A DNA stretch of 16,658 nucleotides, from contig DIZU01000001.1 of assembly GCA_002429455.1 (NCBI GenBank), forward strand, positions 1,559 to 18,216. Reading direction: 5' to 3'. Origin of the DNA: Methylotenera sp. UBA6020 (GTDB lineage Bacteria > Pseudomonadota > Gammaproteobacteria > Burkholderiales > Methylophilaceae). Of this stretch, positions 7,403 to 15,563 are shown piece after piece; within the stretch, counting starts at the first letter, position 1; each line of letters opens with the position of its first letter. Below the pieces are notes generated by a model. That model made no database searches, had not been told where the DNA came from, and was given only the letters and a program-made list of their open reading frames with translations. The translations under genes and the position numbers were made by a program.

Positions 7403-7519
7403 AAGCTATCTATTGTCTTTAATTACGAGAGTTTCGTTGAATTTTACTGCAACCACATTTTGACGCCACACGATTTACACTTTGTTACAACCAACTAGGT
7501 TGACTGGTAAGTGCAAAGC

Positions 7520-8365
7520 TTAGTTCCCATCGTTAGGTCTGAATGTTAACTTTAGGTTCCTAAACTGCGATTTTAGTGCTGCATCACTGGGTAAAGGCAA
7601 AGGCTCGGAGGCCATAATGGCACGCTCTACGGCCCCGTCACACGCTGAATTTCCACTAGATTTAATTAACTTCGGGTTGCCATTCAACTGGCCGGTTGGC
7701 AACAAGTCAATATCGAACTTCAGCTCTGGGTTACCATCCCCACATAACGTTTTATTCACATTCCCACGGATTTTTGTGCGGATTTTATTTTGATATTCGC
7801 CAACAACTCCAGCATTGGCAGCAGCTTTGGCGCCAATCGCCTGCTGATTACCCTGCGCTTTATCTTCATCCAACATCTCTTGTGCAAGTTTTTTTAATGC
7901 ATCATTGGATTTCTGCGTTTCTTTTTTATCTTTCAGAGGCTTGTCCTTATTTACTTCTTCTTGCAGTACTGCCAATTGTTTCTTTTGTACTAATGCTTGT
8001 TCTTTTTTCTCACGCTCTTTTTTTAAGTCCTCTTCAGCTTTTTTTTGTTCTAATTTTTTTAGTTCAAGTTCTTTCTGTTTTTTCTCTAACGCAATATCGA
8101 CCTTAGCATCTTCCTTAGGCTTTTCTTCTACCACTGGTTTTGGTTCAGGTGTCGGCGCTTCTTTAACCACAGGCTCAGGTGGTGGCAAAGGCTTAGGTGC
8201 AAGGTTATTGGGAATGCTATCCCATAATTCTACTTCGGCGATACTAACAGGGTGCGTCGTTTTCCAATTGAATGAAATCAACAGCGCAATCAATAGCACT
8301 GCATGCACAGCAACAGATAGCACGCCCGCTTTGAATGAGTCTTTATTTTCCCGCTGCCGCAACAT
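7520..8365 (-). CDS. tolA: Tol-Pal system protein TolA
   Basis: 281 residues, shorter than E. coli TolA (421) because the helical middle domain is shorter. TolA spans the periplasm and couples the TolQR motor in the inner membrane to TolB-Pal at the outer membrane. One N-terminal transmembrane helix is at 14-33 (GVLSVAVHAVLLIALLISFN), with Ser17 and His21 matching the TolQR-contact face. Next come a Pro-rich stretch (about 52-80) and a highly charged Lys/Glu/Gln helix (about 88-165). The C-terminal globular domain (about 185-281) shows VGEYQNKIRTKIRGNV and two cysteines (TLCGDG and NSACDG) that match the disulfide of TolA domain III. It starts five bases after the tolR stop. Confidence 0.95.
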   Translation of the reverse strand: MLRQRENKDSFKAGVLSVAVHAVLLIALLISFNWKTTHPVSIAEVELWDSIPNNLAPKPLPPPEPVVKEAPTPEPKPVVEEKPKEDAKVDIALEKKQKELELKKLEQKKAEEDLKKEREKKEQALVQKKQLAVLQEEVNKDKPLKDKKETQKSNDALKKLAQEMLDEDKAQGNQQAIGAKAAANAGVVGEYQNKIRTKIRGNVNKTLCGDGNPELKFDIDLLPTGQLNGNPKLIKSSGNSACDGAVERAIMASEPLPLPSDAALKSQFRNLKLTFRPNDGN

Positions 8366-8370
8366 TAGAT

Positions 8371-8769
8371 TTATGTCGCTGGTTTTAACAAAAGGCCGAC
8401 TTTATCGACTTTGTTTTGTTTAAGTAAATCCATCACACCAATTACATCGTCATATTTCACATTTTTATCTGCGGCGATCACCACAGAGCGATCTGGCGCT
8501 TTTGCAAGCGCTTGGCGCACGGCTAACAGTAACTCATCGCGCGCCATTGGCTGACTTTCCAACTCGATTTTGTTATTGAGTTTTATCTTCAGCACTAACG
8601 GTGGCACTTGTGGCTGTTTTAAAGCTTGTCCCACCTTAGGCAAATCAACTACCCCGGGATTAGTCATAGGCGCAGTTACCATGAAAATAACCAGCAACAC
8701 CAAGGTAACATCAATGTAAGGCACGACGTTAATCTGGTTCATTAAGCGGCGTTTACGAGTACGTGACAT
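8371..8769 (-). CDS. tolR: Tol-Pal system protein TolR (ExbD family)
   Basis: 132 residues. TolR forms the proton-driven stator with TolQ. The single transmembrane helix, VVPYIDVTLVLLVIFMVTAP (15-34), carries Asp20, which aligns with the proton-path Asp23 of E. coli TolR. A periplasmic domain follows, with VDLPKVG (41-47), VVIAADKNVKYDDVIGVMDLLK (about 95-116) and KVGLLLKP. The cytoplasmic start is basic (MSRTRKRRLMNQINV). It is 12 bases after tolQ and five before tolA. Confidence 0.97.
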   Translation of the reverse strand: MSRTRKRRLMNQINVVPYIDVTLVLLVIFMVTAPMTNPGVVDLPKVGQALKQPQVPPLVLKIKLNNKIELESQPMARDELLLAVRQALAKAPDRSVVIAADKNVKYDDVIGVMDLLKQNKVDKVGLLLKPAT

Positions 8770-8781
8770 CGCGTGCTACCT

Positions 8782-9462
8782 TTATGACTTACGTTGCAGG
8801 ATATTGGTAAATTCTTCCATGAAGCTCTCATAGCGCACGGAAAGTCGGTCAACACTTGAGGCAAAACGGTTGTAAGCCACCACCGCTGGAATGGCGGCGA
8901 ACAAGCCAATTGCTGTCGCCACCAAGGCTTCAGCAATACCCGGTGCGACCTGACTTAGCGTGGCCTGTGCCACATTAGACAAGCCTCTAAACGCATTCAT
9001 AATGCCCCATACCGTACCGAACAAACCAATATATGGGCTCACTGAGCCGACCGAGGCTAGGAATGGTAGATGTGCATCAAGCTCATCCAACTCACGATTA
9101 TAGGTGGCGCGCATGGCGCGACGCGCACCCTCCATGACATCCGACACTTCCATACGTACCTGTTGTTTATGCCGCGCATATTCCTTAAAGCCGGCTTCAA
9201 ATATACTCGCCATACCTTGTGGTTTATGGCGGTCGGCGGTGAGTCCTTCAAACAACTTATTCAAGTCACCACCGGTCCAAAAAGCATGTTCAAAGGCTTC
9301 TGCGTCAGTTTCGGCACGTTTGATGGAGGCCACTTTAATAAAAATATACCACCAGGAAAATAATGAGGTAATGATTAAAACAGCCAGCACAAGCTGTACG
9401 GGCAGGCTGGCACCAGCCACCAGGCTGAATATTGACATATCATTGGCAACGCTTACACTCAT
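8782..9462 (-). CDS. tolQ: Tol-Pal system protein TolQ (MotA/ExbB family)
   Basis: 226 residues. TolQ is the inner-membrane proton channel subunit. It has three membrane helices: about 20-42 (LPVQLVLAVLIITSLFSWWY), 132-158 (LPFLASVGSVSPYIGLFGTV, then WGIMNAF) and 174-198 (GIAEALVATAIGLFAAIPAV). The GLFGTVWGIM and EALVATAIGLFAAIPAV motifs are the family signature and contain the channel Thr residues. A strong Shine-Dalgarno GGAG is seven bases before the ATG, better than those of most neighbours. It begins 14 bases after ybgC, the usual ybgC-tolQRAB-pal-cpoB order. Confidence 0.98.
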   Translation of the reverse strand: MSVSVANDMSIFSLVAGASLPVQLVLAVLIITSLFSWWYIFIKVASIKRAETDAEAFEHAFWTGGDLNKLFEGLTADRHKPQGMASIFEAGFKEYARHKQQVRMEVSDVMEGARRAMRATYNRELDELDAHLPFLASVGSVSPYIGLFGTVWGIMNAFRGLSNVAQATLSQVAPGIAEALVATAIGLFAAIPAVVAYNRFASSVDRLSVRYESFMEEFTNILQRKS

Positions 9463-9476
9463 AATTGCTCCACTTG

Positions 9477-9914
9477 TTATTTGTTGACTAGTTGTTTATT
9501 GAGTAGTTGTTTGGCGAATTTTTGTTTAATAACTGCGGGAATGCCGACCGGCTTAAAGCTTGTCGAATCCACACAGGCTAGTTTTACTGTAGCGACTAGC
9601 AATACTTGATTGTTACGCGTAATCGTTTGTTGAAATTCCATGCTGCCGTGGCCCATTTTTATGCATTGACTCTTAATTTCAAGCAGATCATTAAAATAGG
9701 CGGGGCTTTTGAAGCCTATCGTCATACTGTGCACGACAAATATGATGCCTAGCTCGCTTTTAAGCTGTGGCTGCTCAAGCCCTAAATGGCGCAACCATTC
9801 GGTTCTTGCACGCTCCATAAAGTTCAAATAGTTTGAGTGGTAGACCACACCGCCGCTATCTGTATCTTCGTAATACACCCGAACTGACCAATCAAATTGC
9901 TTCAATCTTGCCAC
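9477..9914 (-). CDS. ybgC: Tol-Pal associated acyl-CoA thioesterase YbgC
   Basis: 145 residues, a hot-dog fold thioesterase of the 4-hydroxybenzoyl-CoA thioesterase family. It acts on acyl-CoA or acyl-ACP and is nearly always linked to tol-pal. The signature [20 protein letters not shown] (11-30) contains the catalytic Asp (Asp19, equivalent to E. coli Asp18), followed by [15 protein letters not shown] (31-45). The tail repeats [10 protein letters not shown]. The start codon is GTG at 9914, inside the end of ruvB (13-base overlap), so its translation may be coupled to the RuvB reading frame. The ruvB frameshift lies far upstream and could reduce such coupling (inference). Confidence 0.96.
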   Translation of the reverse strand: MARLKQFDWSVRVYYEDTDSGGVVYHSNYLNFMERARTEWLRHLGLEQPQLKSELGIIFVVHSMTIGFKSPAYFNDLLEIKSQCIKMGHGSMEFQQTITRNNQVLLVATVKLACVDSTSFKPVGIPAVIKQKFAKQLLNKQLVNK

Positions 9915-10940
9915 GCCTCGCCATTGGTCAGGTGTTTAGGCATGGGCAAACCAAAATGTTGATACGCTTGGCTGGTCGCCACGCGTCCACGTGGAGTGCG
10001 CATCAAATAACCCTGCTGAATCAAATACGGCTCCAGCACGTCTTCAATGGTGTCGCGCTCCTCACCGATGGCTGCCGCCAAATTATCCAGTCCAACAGGT
10101 CCACCGCCAAACTTCTCTAACACGGCCATGAGTAATTTTCTATCCATCACATCAAACCCAAGTTTATCAACATCAAGCATCAGCAATGCGGCATCAGCAA
10201 CTTCAGATGACACGGTACCATCACCTTTTACTTGTGCATAATCTCTAACTCGGCGCAGTAATCGATTGGCAATACGCGGTGTGCCACGTGATCGCCTGGC
10301 AATTTCCAAAGCGCCAGTACCGACCATTTCCACCTCTAGTAAACCTGCGGAACGATGCACAATGCGCCCCAGTTCTTCCGAGGTGTAAAACTCCAGGCGT
10401 GACACAATGCCGAAGCGGTCTCGCAACGGATTGGTCAGCATGCCCGCACGCGTGGTGGCACCCACCAGCGTGAATGGTGGCAAATCCAGACGCACACTGC
10501 GCGCGGCAGGGCCTTCACCGATCATGATATCCAAACGATAATCTTCCATTGCCGGGTATAAAATCTCTTCAACTACCGGTGAAAGCCGATGAATTTCATC
10601 AATGAACAGCACGTCGTTAGGCTCAAGATTGGTCAGCAGCGCCGCTAAATCTCCGGCACGGCTCTAGCACCGGCCCGGAAGTTTGGCGCATATTGACGCC
10701 CATCTCCTTGGCGATAATATGCGCCAACGTTGTTTTGCCTAAGCCCGGTGGTCCGAATAACAGCACATGATCGAGCGCCTCGTTACGCCCACGGGCCGCA
10801 TTGATAAAAATTTCCAATTGCTCACGTGCTTTTTCTTGACCAATATACTCATCCAGCACTTTGGGCCGAAGCGCACGTTCCAGCAACTCTTCCTGCGGAC
10901 TGCTGGGGTCAGGCGCAATTAAACGATCAGTTTCTATCAT
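9902..10940 (-). pseudogene. ruvB: Holliday junction branch-migration ATPase RuvB, split by a one-base insertion
   Basis: RuvB is the AAA+ ring helicase that moves Holliday junctions together with RuvA. Reading from the ATG at 10940, residues 1-93 are normal, with Walker [10 protein letters not shown] (63-71). The frame then breaks: where the family has PVLERAGDLAA, the DNA gives [10 protein letters not shown] and a TGA stop at 10625-10623 (105 residues). Removing one G from the GG at 10660-10661 restores the family sequence exactly: [16 protein letters not shown], Walker [11 protein letters not shown], sensor 1 GATTRAGML, arginine finger region RDRFG and a winged helix ending in [17 protein letters not shown]. 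The restored protein would be 345 residues, the usual size. Everything outside this base is well conserved, so either a sequencing or assembly error or a very recent mutation is likely. The start overlaps the upstream AI-2E gene by 14 bases. Confidence 0.93.
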
Positions 10941-12036
10941 GGGGCTTATCGGTTTTTATCATGGAATCAAGTGCTTTCGAATCAGGTACTTTCTTATTTT
11001 GCGAAGCAATCCAGTGTGTGATGAGTGTCAAACCGACTGCCAGTAAGGTTGGCCCAAGGAAAATGCCAACAAAACCGAAAGCAATCGCTCCGCCCAACAC
11101 GCCTAACACTATGAGCAATAATGGCATATGAGACGAATGGCTAATTAGGATAGGTTTCACTATATTATCGACGCTGCTGATGGCAAGCAAACCATACAGC
11201 ACAAGAAAAATCGCCCAGCCATGCTCGCCATGGCCATAAAGCCAAAGCGCCGCCCCACCCCATACCAATGGGGGTCCCACTGGGAGAATAGACAAGAAAA
11301 ACGTCAGTACCGCTAACAATAGTGGCAATGGCGTGCCCGCAATCAGAAATCCCACCAATGCCACCGCAGCCTGAGTCAGAGCCGTTCCAAAAATCCCCAG
11401 CATCACGCCTTTTACTGTGTTGCAAGAGAGCTTCAACATCTCTTCACCTAGTTCGCCACCTAGCTTACGCACGATTGCAATCATGCTTTTGCTCAAGCGT
11501 ACGCCGTCACGATAAAAGAAGAAGGCAACGAACACTACCAGCAGCAGTTGCAAAAAACCACCTAGCACTAATTGCACAGCTTGCAGACTGAATGCACGGA
11601 TCGGTTCGTAATACTGCTGCAGTAGCTTCATCAGCTCTTCGTGGCTAACGGCTGCACGTTCCCAAGATGCGCTGACTTGGTCACCGACTAGAGGCAGGTT
11701 GCGCATCCATTCCGGTGCATGCGGTTGCAGATTCTGCAACGCCGGCTGCAGTTCATCAAGCAATGTGGCGGCGGAATCGGCTAAATTAGTAGCCAGATAA
11801 GCCATAGGCAGGATCAAGGCTACCAGCAATAGCAATGTCATTGTGATTGCAGCCAATGTGTCCCGCTTTCCGAGACGACGCCAGACGCGATGATAAAGTG
11901 GCCAGGTAAACACGCAAATCACGGCGCCGAACAAGATGGCCGCCATAAACGGGCGCAGCACAAGAAAGCAGCCCACGATAAGCAAAACGATCAGGGCAAT
12001 ACGCGCCAACTGGTTGGTATTGACCATGCGTATCAT
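10927..12036 (-). CDS. AI-2E family (PerM/UPF0118) membrane transporter
   Basis: 369 residues. An integral inner-membrane protein with about seven or eight helices: a pair at the N-terminus ([18 protein letters not shown] and [18 protein letters not shown]), [20 protein letters not shown] (about 60-80), then a hydrophilic amphipathic segment (about 85-145). Further helices follow, including [40 protein letters not shown], a Gly/Leu-rich pair and the final [19 protein letters not shown]. The GFVGIFLGP end is typical of this family. Members export small molecules such as AI-2 or act as Na+/H+ antiporters, but the substrate cannot be told from sequence. It sits between ruvA (ATGA overlap at 12033-12036) and ruvB (14-base overlap), so it is translationally embedded in the ruv operon. 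Confidence 0.92.
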   Translation of the reverse strand: MIRMVNTNQLARIALIVLLIVGCFLVLRPFMAAILFGAVICVFTWPLYHRVWRRLGKRDTLAAITMTLLLLVALILPMAYLATNLADSAATLLDELQPALQNLQPHAPEWMRNLPLVGDQVSASWERAAVSHEELMKLLQQYYEPIRAFSLQAVQLVLGGFLQLLLVVFVAFFFYRDGVRLSKSMIAIVRKLGGELGEEMLKLSCNTVKGVMLGIFGTALTQAAVALVGFLIAGTPLPLLLAVLTFFLSILPVGPPLVWGGAALWLYGHGEHGWAIFLVLYGLLAISSVDNIVKPILISHSSHMPLLLIVLGVLGGAIAFGFVGIFLGPTLLAVGLTLITHWIASQNKKVPDSKALDSMIKTDKPHDRN

Positions 12037-12614
12037 GATTTTGACAACGATCTGAGTGCTTGCCGAATGCCATCCGCCACCATGACATCTGCTGGTAATT
12101 GCTTGACGGCGGCCAGTGCTTCGCGGTCGTTGTAGCCCAAAGCCAGCAGCGCATTCAACACATCACCGCTGGCGGATTTCGGCTGATTTGAATTCATGGC
12201 AGCAACACCATCAATCGTGAACTTGTCTTTCAATTCCAGCAGCAGGCGCTCGGCCGTTTTTTTGCCTACACCCGGCACACGCGTTAGCATTGCGGTTTCC
12301 TGCAAGGTCACCGCTTGCACCAATTCATCAATCGACAATCCGCTCAGGATAGACAGTGCAGATTTTGCACCTATGCCGTTAACCTTAAGCAATTGTCGAA
12401 ACGTAACCCGTTCTTGATTGCTGCCAAAACCATATAGCAGCTGCGCATCTTCACGCACAACAAAATGCGTCAACATCAGCACTTTCTCGCCCACCGCTGG
12501 TAAATTATAGAAAGTACTCATGGGCACTTCGCATTCATAGCCGACGCCATTGCAATCGATTAACACCAGCGGCGGAGTTTTCTCCAACAGAATGCCATTC
12601 AATCTACCTATCAT
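12033..12614 (-). CDS. ruvA: Holliday junction branch-migration protein RuvA
   Basis: 193 residues. RuvA tetramers hold the open Holliday junction and load RuvB rings. Domain I is an OB fold (1-63) with [19 protein letters not shown] and [13 protein letters not shown]. Domain II carries two helix-hairpin-helix motifs, [16 protein letters not shown] (about 77-92) and [20 protein letters not shown] (about 111-130). An acidic-polar linker (about 135-147) leads to domain III, which binds RuvB ([20 protein letters not shown]). The start ATG overlaps the ruvC stop by four bases (ATGA at 12614-12611) and its stop overlaps the next gene in the same way, so translation is likely coupled. Confidence 0.98.
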   Translation of the reverse strand: MIGRLNGILLEKTPPLVLIDCNGVGYECEVPMSTFYNLPAVGEKVLMLTHFVVREDAQLLYGFGSNQERVTFRQLLKVNGIGAKSALSILSGLSIDELVQAVTLQETAMLTRVPGVGKKTAERLLLELKDKFTIDGVAAMNSNQPKSASGDVLNALLALGYNDREALAAVKQLPADVMVADGIRQALRSLSKS

Positions 12615-13174
12615 ACCAGCCTACCGCCTTTCACTCTAAAGCCTGCCGTTGCCAACCGCCCTAAGCCTTGCCCGCCGTGTGCATGGCAGATTGCACAAGC
12701 CAAGGCATCCGCTGAATCGGGTTTGGGGGTGGCGGGTAAATTAAGTAAACGTTTAACCATTTCTTGCACCTGTTCTTTTTGTGCATGACCGTTGCCGACC
12801 ACGGCCTGCTTGACTTGCAAGGCGGTGTATTCGGCCACGGTTAAATTACGGATTACCGCGGCGCTGATCGCCGCACCGCGAGCTTGCCCTAGTAATAAAG
12901 TCGATTGCGGGTTCACATTCACAAACACTTTTTCAATCGCCACTTGATTCGGCTGGTAAGTGTCAATCACCTCAAACAGGCCATCTAATATAATCTTCAG
13001 GCGGGCAGGTAATTCTTCTCTATCGTCTTCGCCTTCTACCTTGTTTTTCTTGCCACTTGCAGTTTTAATTGTACCGCTCGCTATGTAGGTGATTTTTTCA
13101 CCGACCTTTTCGATGACACCAAAGCCGGTGAGGCGCAGGCCCGGATCTATGCCTAAAATTCTAACAATACTCAA
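12611..13174 (-). CDS. ruvC: Crossover junction endodeoxyribonuclease RuvC
   Basis: 187 residues; E. coli RuvC has 173. RuvC cuts Holliday junctions symmetrically. The four acidic catalytic residues are visible: Asp10 ([15 protein letters not shown]), Glu81 (QVAIEKVF), Asp153 and Asp156 ([17 protein letters not shown]). After SGTIKTASG (33-41) there is an extra charged stretch, about 42-54 ([13 protein letters not shown]), before [12 protein letters not shown]. This is most of the length excess. The start is a TTG at 13174 with GGTGA just upstream. An in-frame TGA lies two codons before it, so no ATG start is available. The gene follows the palindromic element at 13183-13318, which separates it from yebC. 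Confidence 0.96.
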   Translation of the reverse strand: MSIVRILGIDPGLRLTGFGVIEKVGEKITYIASGTIKTASGKKNKVEGEDDREELPARLKIILDGLFEVIDTYQPNQVAIEKVFVNVNPQSTLLLGQARGAAISAAVIRNLTVAEYTALQVKQAVVGNGHAQKEQVQEMVKRLLNLPATPKPDSADALACAICHAHGGQGLGRLATAGFRVKGGRLV

Positions 13175-13182
13175 AATTCACC

Positions 13183-13318
13183 AAAAATGCATCGCTTTAA
13201 GTCAGACGAGGCGCGAGTGAAAAAAGGCGACGAAGCATATGCCAAGTCAATCTTAGCAAGATATGTGAGGAGCATTTTTTCATGAGTAACGAAGTATGAC
13301 GACAAGCGATGCATTTTT
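13183..13318. repeat. 136-bp imperfect palindromic element with 15-bp terminal inverted repeats
   Basis: AAAAATGCATCGCTT (13183-13197) and AAGCGATGCATTTTT (13304-13318) are perfect inverted copies. Symmetry continues inward around the same centre (near 13250): TGAAAAAA (13218-13225) with TTTTTTCA (13275-13282), CATAT (13236-13240) with ATATG (13261-13265), and AAG (13244-13246) with CTT (13252-13254) at the tip. The whole element therefore folds into one long interrupted hairpin. One end overlaps the yebC stop codon and the other lies nine bases before the ruvC start. No open reading frame or transposase is inside. A MITE-like or REP-like dispersed element is my inference. It could also act as a weak terminator, since each arm ends in five T residues. 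Confidence 0.7.
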
Positions 13319-14043
13319 TACTCTTCGATTACCGCGGTGGTATACACATCCTGCACGTCATCCAAATCTTCTAGCGCATCTAAAATCTTTTGCATTTTCA
13401 CCGCATCATCGCCGGTAAATACGGTTTCGTTGCTAGGCTTCATGGTGACTTCAGCCAATACCGCTTTTAAGCCGGCAGCTTCCATCGCCTCTTTGATTGT
13501 AAGAAAATCACTTGGCGAGGTTATCACTTCAATACTGCCATCTTCGTCCGTCACAATGTCTTCCGCACCCGCTTCCAGCGCAATTTCCATGATCTTATCT
13601 TCTGAAGTGCCTGGCGGATAAAGCAAACTACCACAGTGCTTGAACATGAATGCTACCGAGCCATCTGTACCTAAGTTGCCGCCAAACTTGGTGAGCGCAT
13701 GCCTAACATCCGCCACTGCACGCTGTTTGTTGTCTGTGAGGCAATCGATAATGATCGCAGCGCCGTTAATGCCATAACCTTCATAGCGAATTTCCTCGTA
13801 GTTCACGCCCTCTAGCTCGCCCGTGCCTTTTTTGATGGCACGCGTGATATTGTCGGCCGGCATATTCTCTTCTTTGGCCTCGGCCACTGCCGCACGTAAA
13901 CGTGGGTTCATGGTGACGTCGCCGCCACTTAAACGTGCGGCAACGGTAATTTCTTTAATAATTTTGGTGAAAATCTTGCCGCGTTTAGCGTCTTGGCGAC
14001 CTTTACGATGCTGAATATTCGCCCATTTACTATGTCCTGCCAT
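13318..14043 (-). CDS. yebC: YebC/PmpR (TACO1) family protein
   Basis: 241 residues, standard length. The family signature starts at once: [20 protein letters not shown] (1-20), then [39 protein letters not shown] and [19 protein letters not shown] are also family hallmarks, with an acidic C-terminus. Members have been described as transcription regulators (PmpR) and, more recently, as factors that help ribosomes through difficult proline-rich sequences; which applies here cannot be decided. The ATG at 14043 is preceded by AGGG about nine bases upstream. yebC directly before ruvC is a common bacterial arrangement. The stop codon TAA is built from the end of the palindromic element. Confidence 0.97.
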   Translation of the reverse strand: MAGHSKWANIQHRKGRQDAKRGKIFTKIIKEITVAARLSGGDVTMNPRLRAAVAEAKEENMPADNITRAIKKGTGELEGVNYEEIRYEGYGINGAAIIIDCLTDNKQRAVADVRHALTKFGGNLGTDGSVAFMFKHCGSLLYPPGTSEDKIMEIALEAGAEDIVTDEDGSIEVITSPSDFLTIKEAMEAAGLKAVLAEVTMKPSNETVFTGDDAVKMQKILDALEDLDDVQDVYTTAVIEE

Positions 14044-14078
14044 GTTACCAACCCTGAATACAATAAGATAACTCGGAT

Positions 14079-14109
14079 TTTATCACAGGCTTTAGGGTGC
14101 GCTTAACAA
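14079..14109 (-). promoter_or_regulatory. Possible promoter of yebC and the ruv-tol series
   Basis: On the minus strand, TTGTTA (14109-14104) is followed after 19 bases by GATAAA (14084-14079), which is preceded by TG as in extended -10 promoters. An overlapping TAAAAT (14082-14077) is an alternative -10. The leader to the yebC ATG at 14043 would be about 30 bases. The rest of the 140-base gap (14044-14183) shows no gene and no clear terminator for the upstream transporter. Confidence 0.35.
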
Positions 14110-14183
14110 ACCCAAAATTAAGCATCATGAAACAATCGTCAGGCGACGGCCAACGGCGTTAAACACCATTATTTCCGGGCTGT

Positions 14184-15101
14184 TTAATCTTGCCCCATGG
14201 CAGGATCAACAGGCAGATGCTTACGGATACTGATGACTGAGATGAGCAGGAGCGATAAGGCAATGAGTATCATGCCAATAGATTCCATGCCATTTGGCAC
14301 CTCCTTTAATTGCACCCATGCGGCCAATACACCGATCACAGGCGCCAGCATTGAAGACATGCTGGCAACGCCGGCACTCAGGCGTTGCAAAGCATATAGC
14401 CACAGCATCCATGCTAGCGCATTACAAAAGACTGAATTAAAAATGACCGCGCCTATGAAATAAGGGGTCCATTGAATTGGCGCTGCCGGTATCAAGAATG
14501 CCGCAATCACAATTGGGATAGACCCAAACAGCATCTGCCATGCGGTGAGTGCGAGCAAATCTAAATCTGGTGAGCGTTGATGTAATTTTTTAGCCACAAT
14601 CACCGATAACGCCCAAAAAACGCCGGACAATACGGCTAATACCATGCTCAGTGTATCTGTGCCTAAATGCAAGGGGTCTAAAATAAACAACATGCCCATG
14701 GTTGAAAGCAACGCGGCTGGCCATTGCAAGCCACGAATTTTTTCACCTAACAGCGGCCATGCAAGCACCATCACCCAAAATGGCATGGTATAGGTTAAAA
14801 CCGAAGTCTTACCTGCCCCGCCTTCCACTAGCGCCCATATTAACAGCCCGGTAAAGCCGCTAGTTTGCAATAACCCCAGTAAAATCAGCGTAGGTATTTC
14901 TTTCACCCGCAATGGCTTACGCAATACGAGCAATATTGCAAATAAGCACAGCGCGCCGATAAATGTTCGCAATGCGGCAAACTGAAACGCGCCGGCGTAG
15001 GCCAGAGCGCTTTTCATCACGACCCAGTTGTAACCCCAAATCAGGGTGAGTATCATCAAGGCACTGAAAGCGCGGAGGATGTTTTTTCTGTTATTTTGCA
15101 T
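14184..15101 (-). CDS. EamA / DMT superfamily transporter
   Basis: 305 residues with ten predicted membrane helices arranged as two EamA repeats. The first repeat is about 10-141 (from ALMILTLIWGYNWVVMKSAL to AALLSTMGMLFILDPL). The second is about 150-290 (from SMVLAVLSGVFWALSVIVAK to MILIALSLLLISVISI). The TLIWGYNWVVMK start and the SMLAPVIGVLAAWVQLKEVP segment near the end are typical. The C-terminus is cytoplasmic and polar (RKHLPVDPAMGQD). Related proteins export amino acids, metabolites or toxic compounds; the substrate is unknown. It lies 37 bases after the SnoaL-like gene and is probably the last gene of the marR operon, so MarR control of an exporter is plausible (inference). Confidence 0.92.
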   Translation of the reverse strand: MQNNRKNILRAFSALMILTLIWGYNWVVMKSALAYAGAFQFAALRTFIGALCLFAILLVLRKPLRVKEIPTLILLGLLQTSGFTGLLIWALVEGGAGKTSVLTYTMPFWVMVLAWPLLGEKIRGLQWPAALLSTMGMLFILDPLHLGTDTLSMVLAVLSGVFWALSVIVAKKLHQRSPDLDLLALTAWQMLFGSIPIVIAAFLIPAAPIQWTPYFIGAVIFNSVFCNALAWMLWLYALQRLSAGVASMSSMLAPVIGVLAAWVQLKEVPNGMESIGMILIALSLLLISVISIRKHLPVDPAMGQD

Positions 15102-15138
15102 GGTATTTCAATGTGGTTTTTTTAGCTGATGATGAGCA

Positions 15139-15516
15139 TTAGTTCCAAATATGTGTCACTGCCTTCCAACCGCCATCGGCTTGTTTACGATAGACTAAAT
15201 GTACATTGCCACCGAACGTCTGCCTCACACCCTGTCTGTCAATCATGGCGCCGCTCCAATGACCGCGCTGATAGGCTAAATTGCCATCTTCCACCGCTTC
15301 TACCAAGGTTAATTGATGGTCAATCACGCCAGCGCTCATTAAGCCAGCAAAAAAGGTCTCAATTGCCGGGCGTCCAAGCACGGCTTCGCCTGCGGGAGCA
15401 GGCATGACAGCTGCGTTTACATCGTAAAGCTGACCAATTTCTGCTGCTTTTTTGGTATTAAATGCCTGATCAAATTTGGCATTGATAGCGGTGATTTCAG
15501 TTTGGATATTTGCCAT
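15139..15516 (-). CDS. SnoaL/DUF4440-like (NTF2-fold) small protein
   Basis: 125 residues. The pattern matches the SgcJ/EcaC or DUF4440 type of the NTF2-like superfamily. It has an N-terminal helix (IQTEITAINAKFDQAFNTKK), then AEIGQLYDVNAAVMPAPAGEAVLGRPAIETFFAGLM (24-59, the family hallmark), followed by beta strands ending in VHLVYRKQADGGWKAVTHIWN. No signal peptide or membrane segment. Such proteins form cone-shaped dimers that bind or convert small hydrophobic molecules, and many have no known substrate. The ATG at 15516 has GAGAG about eight bases upstream. It is the middle gene between the MarR regulator (47-base gap) and the transporter (37-base gap). Confidence 0.85.
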   Translation of the reverse strand: MANIQTEITAINAKFDQAFNTKKAAEIGQLYDVNAAVMPAPAGEAVLGRPAIETFFAGLMSAGVIDHQLTLVEAVEDGNLAYQRGHWSGAMIDRQGVRQTFGGNVHLVYRKQADGGWKAVTHIWN

Positions 15517-15563
15517 GGTGATGACTCTCTTTCTTAAATATTAACGTTCTAAATTAGTAAGGT

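Noticed and set aside
7403..7519. Promoter for tolB in the tolA-tolB gap
   Set aside because: TTGTAA and TTGCAG hexamers occur, but none is followed by a reasonable -10 box at 15-19 bases. A five-base-pair CAACC/GGTTG hairpin has no T-run.
9902..10612. A separate short AAA+ gene starting at GTG 10612
   Set aside because: It begins at an internal Val codon of the RuvB Walker B strand ([12 protein letters not shown]) and is simply the second half of the frameshifted ruvB.
10655..10670. Programmed +1 frameshifting in ruvB
   Set aside because: There is no slow stop codon, CTT-TGA type sequence or Shine-Dalgarno-like stimulator at the shift point; an error or recent mutation is simpler.
13183..13318. 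CRISPR repeat or attachment site
   Set aside because: There is only one inverted pair, no direct repeats with spacers, no tRNA gene and no integrase.
14110..14183. Terminator after the EamA transporter
   Set aside because: Only a four-base CGTC/GACG hairpin is visible, and no T-run follows in the direction of transcription.
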